From NCBI RefSeq assembly GCF_040683095.1, contig NZ_JBFBCI010000041.1, positions 1-64,000 on the forward strand: a stretch of 64,000 bases of DNA, given 5' to 3'. The notes under the pieces were generated by a model that was not told where the DNA came from, searched no databases, and saw only the letters and a program-made list of their open reading frames with translations. A program made the translations under genes and the position numbers. Shown here piece by piece: positions 1-9,388 of the stretch. Position 1 is the first letter of the stretch. Each line of letters starts with the position of its first letter. This DNA comes from Sphaerisporangium sp040683095 (GTDB taxonomy: Bacteria > Actinomycetota > Actinomycetes > Streptosporangiales > Streptosporangiaceae).

Positions 1-182
1 TGATCAGATCGAGCGGCGGAACGGGCGGGAGGCCGAGATCGCGCCCGAGGTGGTCAGGGTGAAGGTGCGCATCGAGTCGGCGAACTTGGACAGCCGCCGT
101 CCAGAGATGGACGGCGGCGCCGCTTTACTGCCGTTGTGAGGCGTTTTGGAGCGTCGCCCGGCCTTGGCGGCCGGGGCGGGGG
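1..182. other. Window edge without an assignable gene
   Basis: An open frame on the + strand runs from base 2 to a TGA at 137-139 and could be the last 45 codons of a gene that starts outside the window. The minus strand is also open here. Neither translation resembles a family I recognise. The stretch ends about 45 bases before the stop codon of the protease gene. Confidence 0.3.
93..118. terminator. Strong hairpin, possible bidirectional terminator
   Basis: Two perfectly complementary 11-base arms, GCCGCCGTCCA and TGGACGGCGGC, flank a GAGA loop. The following bases (GCCGCTTTACTG) hold only a short T run, so this is not a classical U-tract terminator. Its place between the window edge and the 3' end of the minus-strand protease gene suits transcription termination. 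Confidence 0.4.
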
Positions 183-1673
183 TTACGGCTTGCTGAAGCC
201 CAGGGTGTACGAGCCGGAGCCGCTGTAGGCGTGGACCTCGTAGCGGTAGTAGCCGGACGTACCGGAGTAGGTGATGGTCTCATCCGGTCCGGAGGTGGTG
301 CCGCTCGCCACGTCCACCCAGGCGGAGCCGTTCCACTTCTGCAGGTAGAGGTCGAAGTCCGTGCCGTTCGGGCCGTCGAGGCAGGCGCTGTGGGTCCCGG
401 AGACGGTGGACTGGTAGTAGGAGTTGTTCGGCTGGAAGGCGCTCGCCCCGCTGCTCAGGCTGCCGCTCACGGTCTGCTGGTAGCCGCTGCACCCGGTGGG
501 CGGCGGGTTGCCCCCGCTGGTCTTCAGCGTCAGGCCGTAGACCGAGAGGATCTCGTTGACGGGCTGGAAGTACGTCGTGCCGCCGGAGGTGCAGTTGCCC
601 GAGCCGCCGGAGGTCACGCCCTGGGCCTGGCTGCCGGAGATGAACGAGCCGCCGGAGTCGCCGGGCTCGGCGCAGACGTTGGTGCGGGTCACCTCGTAGA
701 CGGTGCCCTGCGAGTAGGTCACGCTGGTGTTGCGCTGCTGGACGGTCCCGCAGTGCCAGCCCGTGGTCGAGCCGGAGCGGCAGATCGAGGCGCCCTCGAC
801 GGCCACGGTCGACCCGGTGACCTGCAGGTTCCCGCCGTTCTGGTTGACCCACGGCTGCGCCGTCCAGTTGCTGTTCGTCGCGACCCACGAGTAGTCGTTG
901 GTCGGGAAGGACGAGCCCTGGAAGGTGCCCTGGGAGACCTGGTTGTAGCCGGTCGTCGAGTTGCCGGTCGACCCGCAGTGGCCGGCGCTGACGAAGCCCT
1001 GCGTGGTGCCCTTGGTGATCGGGAAGCCGATCGAGCAGCGGGCGGAGTTGTTGATGTAGTACGCGTCGCCGCCGCGCAGGTCGTAGAACGTCCGCGGGGT
1101 CTCGCTGGACAGCTCGACGCGGACGGCGCTCCGGTCGGCGCCACTGGCCGCGATGAAGGACTCCGCGTCGGCGGGGGCGGAGGTCTGGACGACGACGCTG
1201 TTGGTGCGTACGTCGACGTACCACACCGGCGACGACTTCGGAGCGGCCGTCGCGCCGGCCTTGTCCAGGGCGTCCTTGGCGGCGTTCAGGGACGCGAGGC
1301 TGTGACGGACGACCTTGGCCTGGACGCCCGCGCCGGTCACCGAGGACGTCGCGGCGGCGTCGGTGGTGGCGATGGTGAGCGTGGACGAGGTCGGGCCGCT
1401 GAGCCACGAGCCGGCGTAACCGCCGCCGAGCGACTTGCGGATCTTGGTCTCGACGCCCGCCAGGCGGGTCTCGTTGAGAAGGCGGGACTCGGCCTGCTCG
1501 GCGGTGAGGCCCAGGTCGCGCTGGAGCGCCTGGATCATGCCGGGCAGGGGCTTGACGGCGGAGTTGGTGGCCTGGCCCGAAAAACCGGGTTCGGCCGTGG
1601 CCGGAGTGGCCATGAGGGTGAGGACACCGGTCGCGAGAGCGCATGCGGCGATGACCGCGCGGCTGCGGAGCAT
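183..1673 (-). CDS. Secreted S1-family (streptogrisin/alpha-lytic-like) serine protease with PPC domain
   Basis: Predicted extracellular serine endopeptidase of 496 aa. The N-terminal ~28 residues form a signal peptide ending at ATPATAEP. An alpha-lytic-type propeptide of about 170 residues follows. The mature chymotrypsin-fold domain shows the catalytic His in FVSAGHCG near residue 232, the likely Asp in TNDYSW near 260, and the nucleophile in GDSGGS near 339, with Cys pairs typical of streptogrisins. After a short Pro-rich linker (GGNPPPTGC) a C-terminal domain of about 95 residues resembles the bacterial pre-peptidase C-terminal (PPC) domain. The gene is monocistronic; the upstream LysR gene runs the same way, 91 bp away. 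The specific substrate is not known. Family assignment is secure. Confidence 0.93.
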   Translation of the reverse strand: MLRSRAVIAACALATGVLTLMATPATAEPGFSGQATNSAVKPLPGMIQALQRDLGLTAEQAESRLLNETRLAGVETKIRKSLGGGYAGSWLSGPTSSTLTIATTDAAATSSVTGAGVQAKVVRHSLASLNAAKDALDKAGATAAPKSSPVWYVDVRTNSVVVQTSAPADAESFIAASGADRSAVRVELSSETPRTFYDLRGGDAYYINNSARCSIGFPITKGTTQGFVSAGHCGSTGNSTTGYNQVSQGTFQGSSFPTNDYSWVATNSNWTAQPWVNQNGGNLQVTGSTVAVEGASICRSGSTTGWHCGTVQQRNTSVTYSQGTVYEVTRTNVCAEPGDSGGSFISGSQAQGVTSGGSGNCTSGGTTYFQPVNEILSVYGLTLKTSGGNPPPTGCSGYQQTVSGSLSSGASAFQPNNSYYQSTVSGTHSACLDGPNGTDFDLYLQKWNGSAWVDVASGTTSGPDETITYSGTSGYYRYEVHAYSGSGSYTLGFSKP

Positions 1674-1764
1674 GGGGACTCCCAGGTGTTAAAAGGGGGA
1701 TGCGCCGTCACCGTAGCTCGCGGTCATCGCCTGGGGGGCCTACCTTTTCGGTCCTATCGCCGCG

Positions 1765-2724
1765 TTATGGAACCGTGCCGAAGTGCGGGTTACGGGCCAG
1801 CCACTCCGCGTAGGGGACGCTGCGCCGGATGGCGTCGTCGTGAGCCTCCCGCGCGTGGTGGGATATCGCGCGCGCCGCGCGCGCCGCGACCGAGCTGGCG
1901 TGCCAGCCGAGCAGGTGCCTCCAGCGCAGCGGTGCCCCGGTGATGGGCATCATCACCAGGTCGGCCGTCAGCTCGAAGGTCGCCTGGCACAGCGCCACGG
2001 CCTTGCCCACCTTCACCAGGTGCAGGCAGGTCGCCACGTCCGTCTCGTACATCGTTTTCGGGACGAACCCGGCGCGGGCGCAGGACCCGGCGAAGCAGTC
2101 GGCGAAGCAGCCGTCGCCCGGCGCGACCGCCCAGCCTTCGTCGGCGAGGCTGGCCAGGTCCAGCTCCTTCTCTCCGGCGAGGGGGTGGCTCTGGTTGAGC
2201 AGGGCGAACACCGGGTCGGTGCCCACCACGCTCCAGATCATCGACTCGGCCGACGGGGGCGGGGTGTCGCCGCACGTGCCGATGAGCGCGAAGTCGAGCC
2301 GTCCCGCGCTGACGAGCGAGGTGAGCTCGCGCGCAGACCACGAGGTGCTCGTGCTGACGGGGGTCTGCGGGTGGACCGCGGTGAGACGGTCGACCAGGCC
2401 GCCCAGGATCGGGCCGTGAGTCGCGCCGATCCGGAAGCCGGGGATGCCTTCGTAACTGTTGGCGAATCGCACCGCCTCTTCCTGTAGTTCACGTACGGCG
2501 GGCAGCAGGACGCGTGCCCGGGTGAGGACCAGTTGACCGAGGGGGGTGGGGCGCGCGCCGTTACGGTCGCGCTCGAAAAGAGCGCCACCGAGTGTGCGTT
2601 CGATGCGTTTCAGCTGCGCGGTCAGCGACGGCTGGGCCAGTCCGAGCTGGGTGGCCGCCTTGGTGACGCTCCCGGCCTCAGCGACCGCGCGCACGATCTT
2701 GAGGTGTCGGAGCTCCAGATCCAT
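1765..2724 (-). CDS. LysR-family transcriptional regulator
   Basis: A 319-aa LysR-type regulator. The N-terminal winged helix-turn-helix is clear (MDLELRHLKIVRAVAEAG, then SVTKAATQLGLAQPSLTAQL, residues 1-45), followed by the linker helix and a periplasmic-binding-protein-like effector domain with LysR-type strand patterns (GIPGFRIGATHGPILGGLV near residue 95). It is divergent from the acyl-CoA synthetase gene at 3013 across a 288-bp intergenic region, the usual layout when a LysR protein controls its neighbour. The effector is unknown, and regulation of that neighbour is inference. Confidence 0.9.
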   Translation of the reverse strand: MDLELRHLKIVRAVAEAGSVTKAATQLGLAQPSLTAQLKRIERTLGGALFERDRNGARPTPLGQLVLTRARVLLPAVRELQEEAVRFANSYEGIPGFRIGATHGPILGGLVDRLTAVHPQTPVSTSTSWSARELTSLVSAGRLDFALIGTCGDTPPPSAESMIWSVVGTDPVFALLNQSHPLAGEKELDLASLADEGWAVAPGDGCFADCFAGSCARAGFVPKTMYETDVATCLHLVKVGKAVALCQATFELTADLVMMPITGAPLRWRHLLGWHASSVAARAARAISHHAREAHDDAIRRSVPYAEWLARNPHFGTVP

Positions 2725-3012
2725 ACCGGAAACGTACGACTACCGATCTATGCCCGCAATACCGGCTTGTCACGAAAATTTACAGTTATTTGTCGGGCTA
2801 TGCCGAAGCCTTTATCCACTCACGCCCCAGCCGTATACCGCCGTCACAGTGGGGCACGTTCTCCTGATCTTTGAGTTCAAGCTCCGGGCCCCTACTGGGA
2901 GGGCCGCGACCGTACGATCTGAAACCCGCCGTACGACGCCCGCCGGTCGTCGCCATGGGATCGCCGGGGACGGCGAGCCAGGAGGACGGGACGGACCGAC
3001 GAGGAGCCGCCG

Positions 3013-4599
3013 ATGGAGTTCAACCACGCCGACCTGTTCGAGGCGTTGGCAGACGCGATCGGGGACCGGCCGGCCCTGGTGTGCGGCGAGCACCGCCTGA
3101 CGTACGCCGAGCTGGACCGGCACGCCAACCGGCTCGCGCACTACCTGCGGGAACGCGGCGTCGGGCCGGGGCGGCACGTGGGGGTCCAGCTCTACAACGG
3201 CGTCGAGTACGCCGCCGCGCTGCTGGCCACGCTGAAGATCAGGGCGGTGCCGGTCAACGTCAACTACAGGTACGTCGAGAGCGAGCTGCTCTACCTCTAC
3301 ACCGACTCCGACATCGTCGCGCTGGTGTACGACGCGGAGTTCGACGACCGCGTGGCCGCCGCCGCGTCCCGATGCCCCCGCCTCTCCACGCTCGTCGCCG
3401 TCGGCGGCCCCGCGCGCGCCCCCGGCGCCGTCCTGTACGAGCGGGCGGTCGCCGGGCGTCCGGACGGGCGCGAGGGCTTCCCCCGGCGGTCGGGCGACGA
3501 CGTCTACATCATCTACACCGGCGGCACCACCGGCATGCCCAAGGGCGTCATGTGGCGGACCCGGGACCTGTTCATGGCGTTCGGCGGCGGCAATCCGTAT
3601 GGGCTGCCGCACACCGAGCCGCGCCAGGTCGTCGAGACCGCCGCCGCGTCCGGAGGGTTCGTGATGATGCCCGCCGCGCCGCTCATGCACGGGGCCGCGC
3701 AGATGGGCACCTTCATCACCTGGTGGCTGGGCGGCACCGCCGTCTACACGCGCAGGTTCGACGCCGCCGGCGTGCTGCGGACGATCGAGCGCGAGAAGGT
3801 GGTCAGCGTCAACATCACCGGCGACGCGATGGCCCGGCCCCTCGCCCAAGAGATCGCCCGCGGGCGCTACGACCTGTCGGCGCTGCGGGTGGTCACCTCG
3901 ACCGGGGCGATCCTCAGCGGCACGGTACGGGCCCGGTTATGCGCGCTGCTGCCGCACCTGGTCATCCTGGACGGGTTCGGCTCGACGGAGTCCGGCTACA
4001 CCGCCACCGCCGTCACGGGGTCCTCGCCCGAGTCCGGGCTCAGGTACCGGCCCAACGCGGCGTCCACGCTCGCCGTCCTCGACGAGGCCCTCGAACCGGT
4101 GAGGCCCGGCTCCGGTGAGACGGGGACCCTCGCCAAGACCGGGAACATCGCCTTCGGCTACTACAACGACCCCGGCAGGACCACGCGCGCCTTCGTCACC
4201 GACGCCGCCGGGACGCGCTGGCTGCTCACCGGCGACCTCGCCCAAGTCGAGGAGGACGGCGCCATCCTGGTGTTCGGGCGCGGCTCCCAGTGCGTCAACA
4301 GCGGCGGCGAGAAGGTCTTCCCTGAGGAGGTCGAGGCCGTGCTCAAGGGGCACCCGGCCGTGTTCGACGCCGTGGTGACCGAGGTCCCGGACGAGCGCTG
4401 GGGCGGCCGCGTCGCCGCCGTGGTCGAGCCGAGGCAGGGGCAGGCCCCGACGGTCCGCGAACTGGACGCCTACTGCCGGGGACACCTGTCCGGCTACAAG
4501 GTCCCCCGCACGTACGTCTTCGTCGACCAGATGGTCCGCCACCCCTCCGGCAAGCCGGACTACCGCTGGGCCCACTCGACCGCCACCGCGTCCCTCTGA
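3013..4599 (+). CDS. AMP-binding acyl-CoA synthetase (FadD-like)
   Basis: A 528-aa ANL-superfamily ligase that should activate a carboxylic acid to an acyl-AMP and then to the CoA thioester. The P-loop-like motif IIYTGGTTGMPKGVMW lies near residue 165-180, GFGSTESGYT near 322 is the adenine-binding region, TGDLAQ near 405 carries the ribose-binding Asp, and the catalytic Lys of the C-terminal lid is in HPSGKPDYRW near 513. The start at 3013 is preceded by GAGGAG. The protein resembles actinobacterial acyl-CoA synthetases for medium or long acyl chains; the true substrate cannot be read. It is divergent from the LysR gene. Confidence 0.9.
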   Translation: MEFNHADLFEALADAIGDRPALVCGEHRLTYAELDRHANRLAHYLRERGVGPGRHVGVQLYNGVEYAAALLATLKIRAVPVNVNYRYVESELLYLYTDSDIVALVYDAEFDDRVAAAASRCPRLSTLVAVGGPARAPGAVLYERAVAGRPDGREGFPRRSGDDVYIIYTGGTTGMPKGVMWRTRDLFMAFGGGNPYGLPHTEPRQVVETAAASGGFVMMPAAPLMHGAAQMGTFITWWLGGTAVYTRRFDAAGVLRTIEREKVVSVNITGDAMARPLAQEIARGRYDLSALRVVTSTGAILSGTVRARLCALLPHLVILDGFGSTESGYTATAVTGSSPESGLRYRPNAASTLAVLDEALEPVRPGSGETGTLAKTGNIAFGYYNDPGRTTRAFVTDAAGTRWLLTGDLAQVEEDGAILVFGRGSQCVNSGGEKVFPEEVEAVLKGHPAVFDAVVTEVPDERWGGRVAAVVEPRQGQAPTVRELDAYCRGHLSGYKVPRTYVFVDQMVRHPSGKPDYRWAHSTATASL

Positions 4600-4707
4600 G
4601 CCCGGGGCCACGCCCGGCGGGGGCCGTCCCCACTCGGATCGTTCCGCCGAGATGCGTAGCAGGTCCGGCGCTTCCCGCTCTGTGATCCAGGGTCCGGTGG
4701 CGTGCCC

Positions 4708-5793
4708 TCAGGAGGACAGGAGGCGGTGCAGTTCGGCGGGGCCGGCGTTGCCGCCTGTGCAGACCAGGCCGACCTTGAGGCCCGCCAGGTCGTCGCCCCG
4801 GGCGATCAGGGCGGCCAGGGGCGCGGCTCCGGCGAGTTCGGCGAGGGTGTGGGCCTCGGTGAGCAACAGCCACTGGGCGGCCCGGATGTCGTCGTCGGAG
4901 ACCAGCACGAAGTCGTCCAGCGCCCGCATGACGCCCTGGGGGAGCGCGAAGGCCGAGCCCGTGGCCAGGCCGTCGGCCACCGTCTCCACCGGGCGGCGGA
5001 CCGGCGTGCCCGCACGCCAGGAATCGTGCGCGGCGGGCGCCTGCGAGGACTGCACCGCGATCACCCGGCAGCGCGGCGCGATCGCCCGTGCCACCAGCAG
5101 CGCGGCCGAGGCGCCCGTGCCCGACCCGACCGGCACGATCACCACGTCCAGGTCCGGGCGGCGGGTGAGCATCTCCACGTACAGGGTGCCGACCCCGGCG
5201 ATGAGGTCGGGCTCGTCGGCGACGCCGACCAGGTGGAGCCCGCGCTCCGCGGCGAGCGCGGTCGCGTACTCGCCGGCCTCGACCATGGTGGCGCCCTTGA
5301 CCTCGACGGCCGCGCCGAGGGCCTGGACGGCCGCGACCTTGGCCGGGTTCGGGTTCTCGGGCATCACGATCGTGCACGGCACGCCGAAGAGGCGCGCCGC
5401 GTACGCGATCGACTGGGCGTGGTTGCCGGTGGAGTACGTGAGCACGCCGTTGTCCCGCCGGGCCTCGGGCAGGCGGGCGAGGAGGTTGATCCCGCCGCGC
5501 ACCTTGAAGGCGCCGGTGGGCTGGACGTTCTCGTGCTTGACGTGGACCTCCGCGCCGAGCCGCTCGTTCAGCACGGGATAGGACCACATCGGGGTCTCCG
5601 GCAGATGGGCGGAGATCAGCCGGGCGGCGTGGAGGATGTCGGTGATGGACGGCGCGGTCGGATGCACGCCCCCCACCTTCGCGTACGACGCGTCCACAGG
5701 TCCAGCGCCTGATCCGGTGTCGGCGCCGGAGCCTGGCGCGAGCGCTGGGGACGCGCCGGGTGCCGTCCCGTTGAACACGGCTTTAAGCCTCAT
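4708..5793 (-). CDS. PLP-dependent threonine/serine dehydratase-family enzyme
   Basis: A fold-type II PLP enzyme of 361 aa, related to threonine ammonia-lyase and serine/threonine dehydratase. The PLP-binding Lys lies in PTGAFKVRGG near residue 97, STGNHAQSIAYAARLFG gives the substrate-binding loop, and the phosphate-binding Gly-rich loop is VPVGSGTGAS. It is shorter than biosynthetic IlvA and has no C-terminal ACT domain, which suits a catabolic enzyme. The first ~35 residues are low-complexity (Ala/Gly/Pro), so the true start may lie downstream. Substrate preference is unknown; related folds include racemases and diaminopropionate lyases. Confidence 0.85.
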   Translation of the reverse strand: MRLKAVFNGTAPGASPALAPGSGADTGSGAGPVDASYAKVGGVHPTAPSITDILHAARLISAHLPETPMWSYPVLNERLGAEVHVKHENVQPTGAFKVRGGINLLARLPEARRDNGVLTYSTGNHAQSIAYAARLFGVPCTIVMPENPNPAKVAAVQALGAAVEVKGATMVEAGEYATALAAERGLHLVGVADEPDLIAGVGTLYVEMLTRRPDLDVVIVPVGSGTGASAALLVARAIAPRCRVIAVQSSQAPAAHDSWRAGTPVRRPVETVADGLATGSAFALPQGVMRALDDFVLVSDDDIRAAQWLLLTEAHTLAELAGAAPLAALIARGDDLAGLKVGLVCTGGNAGPAELHRLLSS

Positions 5794-5906
5794 ATCGTGC
5801 GTAAGTCACCAAGACGGATTTATGTCACAAACAAGTGATCCGTAGAACATATGGGTGATACGCCGTGATCTCATTGTGGTGGGGCTTCCTTCCCCTGGAG
5901 TACCAC

Positions 5907-6212
5907 GTGACACCTGCAGCACCCACAGACGCCGAACTCAACACCATGATCACGGCCCGGCTCGCCTCGCTGGGCATCGACCTCTCCCAGCTCCCGCCCG
6001 GCACCACGTCCGACCCCGTGACCGGGTCGCCCGGCCGGGACTCGGTCCTCGCCTCGCTCCGCTCGTTCATGCGCGGCACGGTCGCCAACCTCGCGGCCTA
6101 CCAACTGCCCGCCCCGCAAGAAACCGCACCGGACGCCGCGACCGCCGCCGCGCTGTCCCAGCAGCGCGCGCCGATGCTCTACCCGTCGATCAGCACGGAG
6201 TGGCGGCGATGA
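5907..6212 (+). CDS. Small protein coupled to the amidase
   Basis: A 101-aa hypothetical protein beginning with GTG at 5907, preceded by CTGGAG. Its stop overlaps the amidase start (ATGA, 6209-6212), so the two are translationally coupled. It has no signal peptide or membrane segment and is probably helical, with a central Pro/Gly-rich linker. Small accessory subunits next to amidase-signature enzymes are known (AtzG beside AtzE), but I see no firm sequence match to that family; a partner role is inference from the overlap. Confidence 0.65.
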   Translation: MTPAAPTDAELNTMITARLASLGIDLSQLPPGTTSDPVTGSPGRDSVLASLRSFMRGTVANLAAYQLPAPQETAPDAATAAALSQQRAPMLYPSISTEWRR

Positions 6213-7912
6213 GCGAGACGGCACGCACGACCGCCCAGACGACACCCACCACCCGGACCACGCAGATCACGCGGACCGCGCGGGCCGCGACCGTCGAGGA
6301 GGCCGGCGACCCGCCGCTCGACCGTACGGTGGACAGGCGCGCGTTCCTGGCCAGGACCGCCGCCCTCGGCACGGTCGCCGGCGTGGTCGCCGCCCTGCCC
6401 GCCGTCCCCGCCTGGGCACACGACTCGGGCCACGGCGGGCCCGGTCTGGACGTGGCGGGCGCCTACGTGAAGCCCCGCCCGGAGGCCATGGCCGACCCCA
6501 CCGAGCTGACCCTGGCCGAGGCCGCGTGGATGATCCGCAACCGCAAGATCAGCCCGCTCGAGCTGGTCGAGGCGCACCTGGCGCGGATCGACGCCTTCGA
6601 GGCCACGTACCAGGCCTTCAACACCGTGCTCGCCGACGCGGCCCGTGAGGCGGCGAAGGGGCTCGGACGCCAGAGGCCTCGGGGCCCGCTGCACGGGATA
6701 CCCCTGGCGATCAAGGACAACTACTACACCAAGGGCGTGCTCACCACGGCGAGCTCGTTCCTGTTCAAGGACTTCGTGCCCCCGTTCGACGCCACCGCCG
6801 TGGCGGCGCTCAAGGGCGCGGGCGCGATCGTCCTCGGCAAGACCCAGATGGGCCCGCTGGCCACCACGCGGGCGACGACCCCCGCCGGGGAGATCACGAC
6901 GGTGAACGCGTGGACGCCCGGCGACCCGAGCGTCGACCCCGGCGGCTCGTCCACCGGCACCGCGACCTCGGTGGCGGGACGGCTGGCGACCTCGGGCACC
7001 GGGACGCAGACCGGCGGCTCCATCACCGCGCCGTCGAACGCCCAGAACCTCACCGGGCTCAAGCCGACGATGGGCCGGGTCTCCCTTTACGGCATCATCC
7101 CGCTCAGCTACTCGCGCGACCACCCCGGCCCGCTCGCCCGGGACGCCAAGGACGCCGCGATCATGCTGACGGCGATGGCGGGGGAGGATCCGAACGACCC
7201 GCGCACGCAGGGCCTGTCGAAGGTGCCCAACCTCATCGACGCGGCCACCCCGGTGTACAGCGGCAACCGGCTCAGGATGCGCTGGAACACCCGCATCGGC
7301 GTGCTCCCCGGCTACGCCGACGGCACCTCGGAGACCGCCGTGGCGCGCCGGGGCTTCCTCAACGCCATGACGGCGATCCGCGGGGTCACGCTCGTCGAGG
7401 TGCCGTTCCCCGACGACTGGGCCCTGCTGACCGGCAACGACTTCAACAACGTCCGCCTGCCGGAGCGCAGCGAGCCGTTCATGCCGTACCTGCGGTCTGA
7501 CCTGCGCGGGTTCGGGGTCTCGCTGACGAGCTGGCTGCAGGGCGCGCTGCTGGGAGGCAACGAGTTCATCACCGGGCAGAGGGCCAAGCTGCTGCTGCTG
7601 GAGCGGGTGCTGGACCAGGTGTTCGAGCGCTGCGACGTGGTCGTGCAGACCTCGCCCACGCCGTTCGACGCCATCGGCCTGCCGGAGATCGGCTTCCCGA
7701 TCGGGTTCACGGCGAACGGACGGCCCATCGGCACGATCCTCGGCGGGCAGCCGTACGCGGAGGACCGGCTGCTGTCCGTCGTCGGCGCCTACCAGGCCGT
7801 CTCGGACTGGCACTGGCGCCGCCCGGCGGACCCGGCGGCGTCCCGCCTGCGCACGCGGGCCGCCATCCGGGACCGCCTCACGCCCGAGGAGGCCGCCGAG
7901 CAGACCCAGTGA
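6209..7912 (+). CDS. Tat-exported amidase-signature-family hydrolase
   Basis: A 567-aa amidase. A Tat signal (DRRAFLARTAALG, residues ~40-68, ending at PAWAHD) indicates folded export. The amidase-signature Ser-cisSer-Lys triad is visible: Lys in IPLAIKDNYY near 168, cis-Ser in DPGGSSTGTA near 245, and the nucleophilic Ser in GTQTGGSITAPSN near 269. The family hydrolyses carboxylic amides; the substrate here is unknown. The start is the ATG overlapping the upstream stop. The N-terminal ~30 residues before the Tat motif are unusually Thr/Arg-rich. A strong terminator follows at once. Confidence 0.9.
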   Translation: MSETARTTAQTTPTTRTTQITRTARAATVEEAGDPPLDRTVDRRAFLARTAALGTVAGVVAALPAVPAWAHDSGHGGPGLDVAGAYVKPRPEAMADPTELTLAEAAWMIRNRKISPLELVEAHLARIDAFEATYQAFNTVLADAAREAAKGLGRQRPRGPLHGIPLAIKDNYYTKGVLTTASSFLFKDFVPPFDATAVAALKGAGAIVLGKTQMGPLATTRATTPAGEITTVNAWTPGDPSVDPGGSSTGTATSVAGRLATSGTGTQTGGSITAPSNAQNLTGLKPTMGRVSLYGIIPLSYSRDHPGPLARDAKDAAIMLTAMAGEDPNDPRTQGLSKVPNLIDAATPVYSGNRLRMRWNTRIGVLPGYADGTSETAVARRGFLNAMTAIRGVTLVEVPFPDDWALLTGNDFNNVRLPERSEPFMPYLRSDLRGFGVSLTSWLQGALLGGNEFITGQRAKLLLLERVLDQVFERCDVVVQTSPTPFDAIGLPEIGFPIGFTANGRPIGTILGGQPYAEDRLLSVVGAYQAVSDWHWRRPADPAASRLRTRAAIRDRLTPEEAAEQTQ

Positions 7913-7921
7913 CGCCCGCAG

Positions 7922-7955
7922 GGCCGGGAGCCGCGCGTCGGCTCCCGGCCTTTCG
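7922..7955 (+). terminator. Rho-independent terminator after the amidase gene
   Basis: A perfect 12-bp stem, GGCCGGGAGCCG paired with CGGCTCCCGGCC around a 5-base loop, is followed by TTTCGT. It lies 10 bp after the amidase stop and between two convergent genes, so it may serve both strands. Confidence 0.8.
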
Positions 7956-8041
7956 TGTTCCGAGGCGTCCTGAGCCGTCATATGTCGTGGCGAGCCGTCC
8001 TCAGGATGCGGAATCCGGGCCCCGGCGCGGGCCCGGGGAGG

Positions 8042-9388
8042 TCAGAGGCCGCCGAACTCGGCGAGGAACAGGGCCTCGGCGGTGGCCGCGCGCCGCAGTT
8101 CCTCCAGGTCGAGGCGCTCGTTGGGCGCGTGGATCGACGCGGCCTCGTCCTCGGCCCCGAAGAGCAGGATCTCGGCGGCGGGGAACTGCCGGGCCAGCGT
8201 GGACACCAGCGGGATCGAGCCGCCCGCGCCGATGTCGCGCGGCGCCCGGCCGAACGCGCGCTCCATGGCCCGGTTGAGCGCGGCGCGCGCCCGCCCGCCG
8301 GAGTCGGCGAGGTAGCCGGAGCCGAGCACCTGGTCGGTGACGGTGACCTGGACACCCCACGGCGCGGCCTCGCGCAGGAAGTCGATCACGTCCACGGCCG
8401 TCTTGCCCGGGTCGCCCGCCGGGGGGACGCGGACGGTGACGCGGGCCCGGGCCACCGACTGGACGGCGTTGATGGCGCCGTTGACCGTCGGCACGTCCAG
8501 CCCGGTGACGGTGATCGAGTAGGACGCCCACAGCCGGTCGGCCAGCGAGCCGGAGCCGACGAGGGACACGCCGTCCGCGACCTGGGCGGTCTCGCGGAAC
8601 TCCTCCTCGGAGGGCCCGTCGCCGGGGAAGACGCCGCCCGGCAGGCCGGGCACGCGGACGTCGCCCTTGTCGTCGTGCAGGGACGCGAGCATGCGGATCA
8701 GCGCGGCGAGGGCGTCCGGGGCGGCGCCGCCGAACGAGCCGCTGTGCACGGACTCCTTCAGCGAGCGGACCTCGACCGTGAACGCGGCGAGGCCGCGCAG
8801 GGAAGTGGTGACGGCCGCGTCGCCCACGGAGGGGTTGCCGACGTCGGCCACGACGATGGCGTCGGCGCGCAGCAGGTCGGGGTTCTTCTCGACGAACGCC
8901 TCCAGGCGCTCCCCGGCGTACTCCTCCTGGCCCTCGATGATGACCTTGACGCCCACGGGGAACCGGCCCTCGAAGGACCGCAGGGCCAGGACGTGCGCCA
9001 TGATGCCCGACTTGTCGTCGGCGGCGCCGCGCCCGTACAGCCGTCCGTCGATCAGGGTGGGCTCGAACGCGGGCGTGCGCCACAGCGCGGGGTCCCCGGC
9101 GGGCTGCACGTCGTAGTGCGCGTACAGCAGCACGGTGGGCGCGCCGGGGGGAGCGGGGGCCTCGGCGAAGACGGCGGGGAAGCTGCCCTCGATGGGGATC
9201 TGCCGGACGTGCGGCAGTCCGGCGCCGCGCAGCAGCTCCTCGGTCGCGGCGGCGGCGGCGAGCACCGGCTCCTCGGGGTGGCCGGGGAAGGCCACCGAGG
9301 GGATGGCCACGAGCCGCGACAGCTCTTCGACCGCCCGCGGCATCTGCGCCGCGATGGACCTTTCGATGGCTTCCAGGTCATGGAGCAT
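8042..9388 (-). CDS. M20-family metallopeptidase (dipeptidase-like)
   Basis: A 448-aa M20/M25/M40 peptidase or deacylase. Metal ligands and catalytic residues are visible: His and Asp in LLYAHYDVQPAGD near residue 91, Asp in GRGAADDKSG near 122, and the general-base Glu pair in IIEGQEEYAGE near 152. A dimerisation insert follows, then the last His-bearing segment near the C-terminus. I chose ATG 9388 because the following sequence (MLHDLEAIERSIAAQMPRAV) matches how the family begins. The frame stays open to 9613, and GTG 9463 with GAGG close upstream is the alternative. Cytosolic by the absence of a signal peptide. Confidence 0.88.
   Translation of the reverse strand: MLHDLEAIERSIAAQMPRAVEELSRLVAIPSVAFPGHPEEPVLAAAAATEELLRGAGLPHVRQIPIEGSFPAVFAEAPAPPGAPTVLLYAHYDVQPAGDPALWRTPAFEPTLIDGRLYGRGAADDKSGIMAHVLALRSFEGRFPVGVKVIIEGQEEYAGERLEAFVEKNPDLLRADAIVVADVGNPSVGDAAVTTSLRGLAAFTVEVRSLKESVHSGSFGGAAPDALAALIRMLASLHDDKGDVRVPGLPGGVFPGDGPSEEEFRETAQVADGVSLVGSGSLADRLWASYSITVTGLDVPTVNGAINAVQSVARARVTVRVPPAGDPGKTAVDVIDFLREAAPWGVQVTVTDQVLGSGYLADSGGRARAALNRAMERAFGRAPRDIGAGGSIPLVSTLARQFPAAEILLFGAEDEAASIHAPNERLDLEELRRAATAEALFLAEFGGL

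Noticed and set aside
231..1943. Long + strand open frame opposite the S1 protease gene
   Set aside because: It is the complement of a well-supported protease and encodes only Val/Gly/Arg/Ala-rich sequence, typical of antisense frames in high-GC DNA.
6179..7981. 600-codon minus-strand frame opposite the amidase
   Set aside because: Antisense to an amidase with complete catalytic motifs and a Tat signal; no domain-like sequence.
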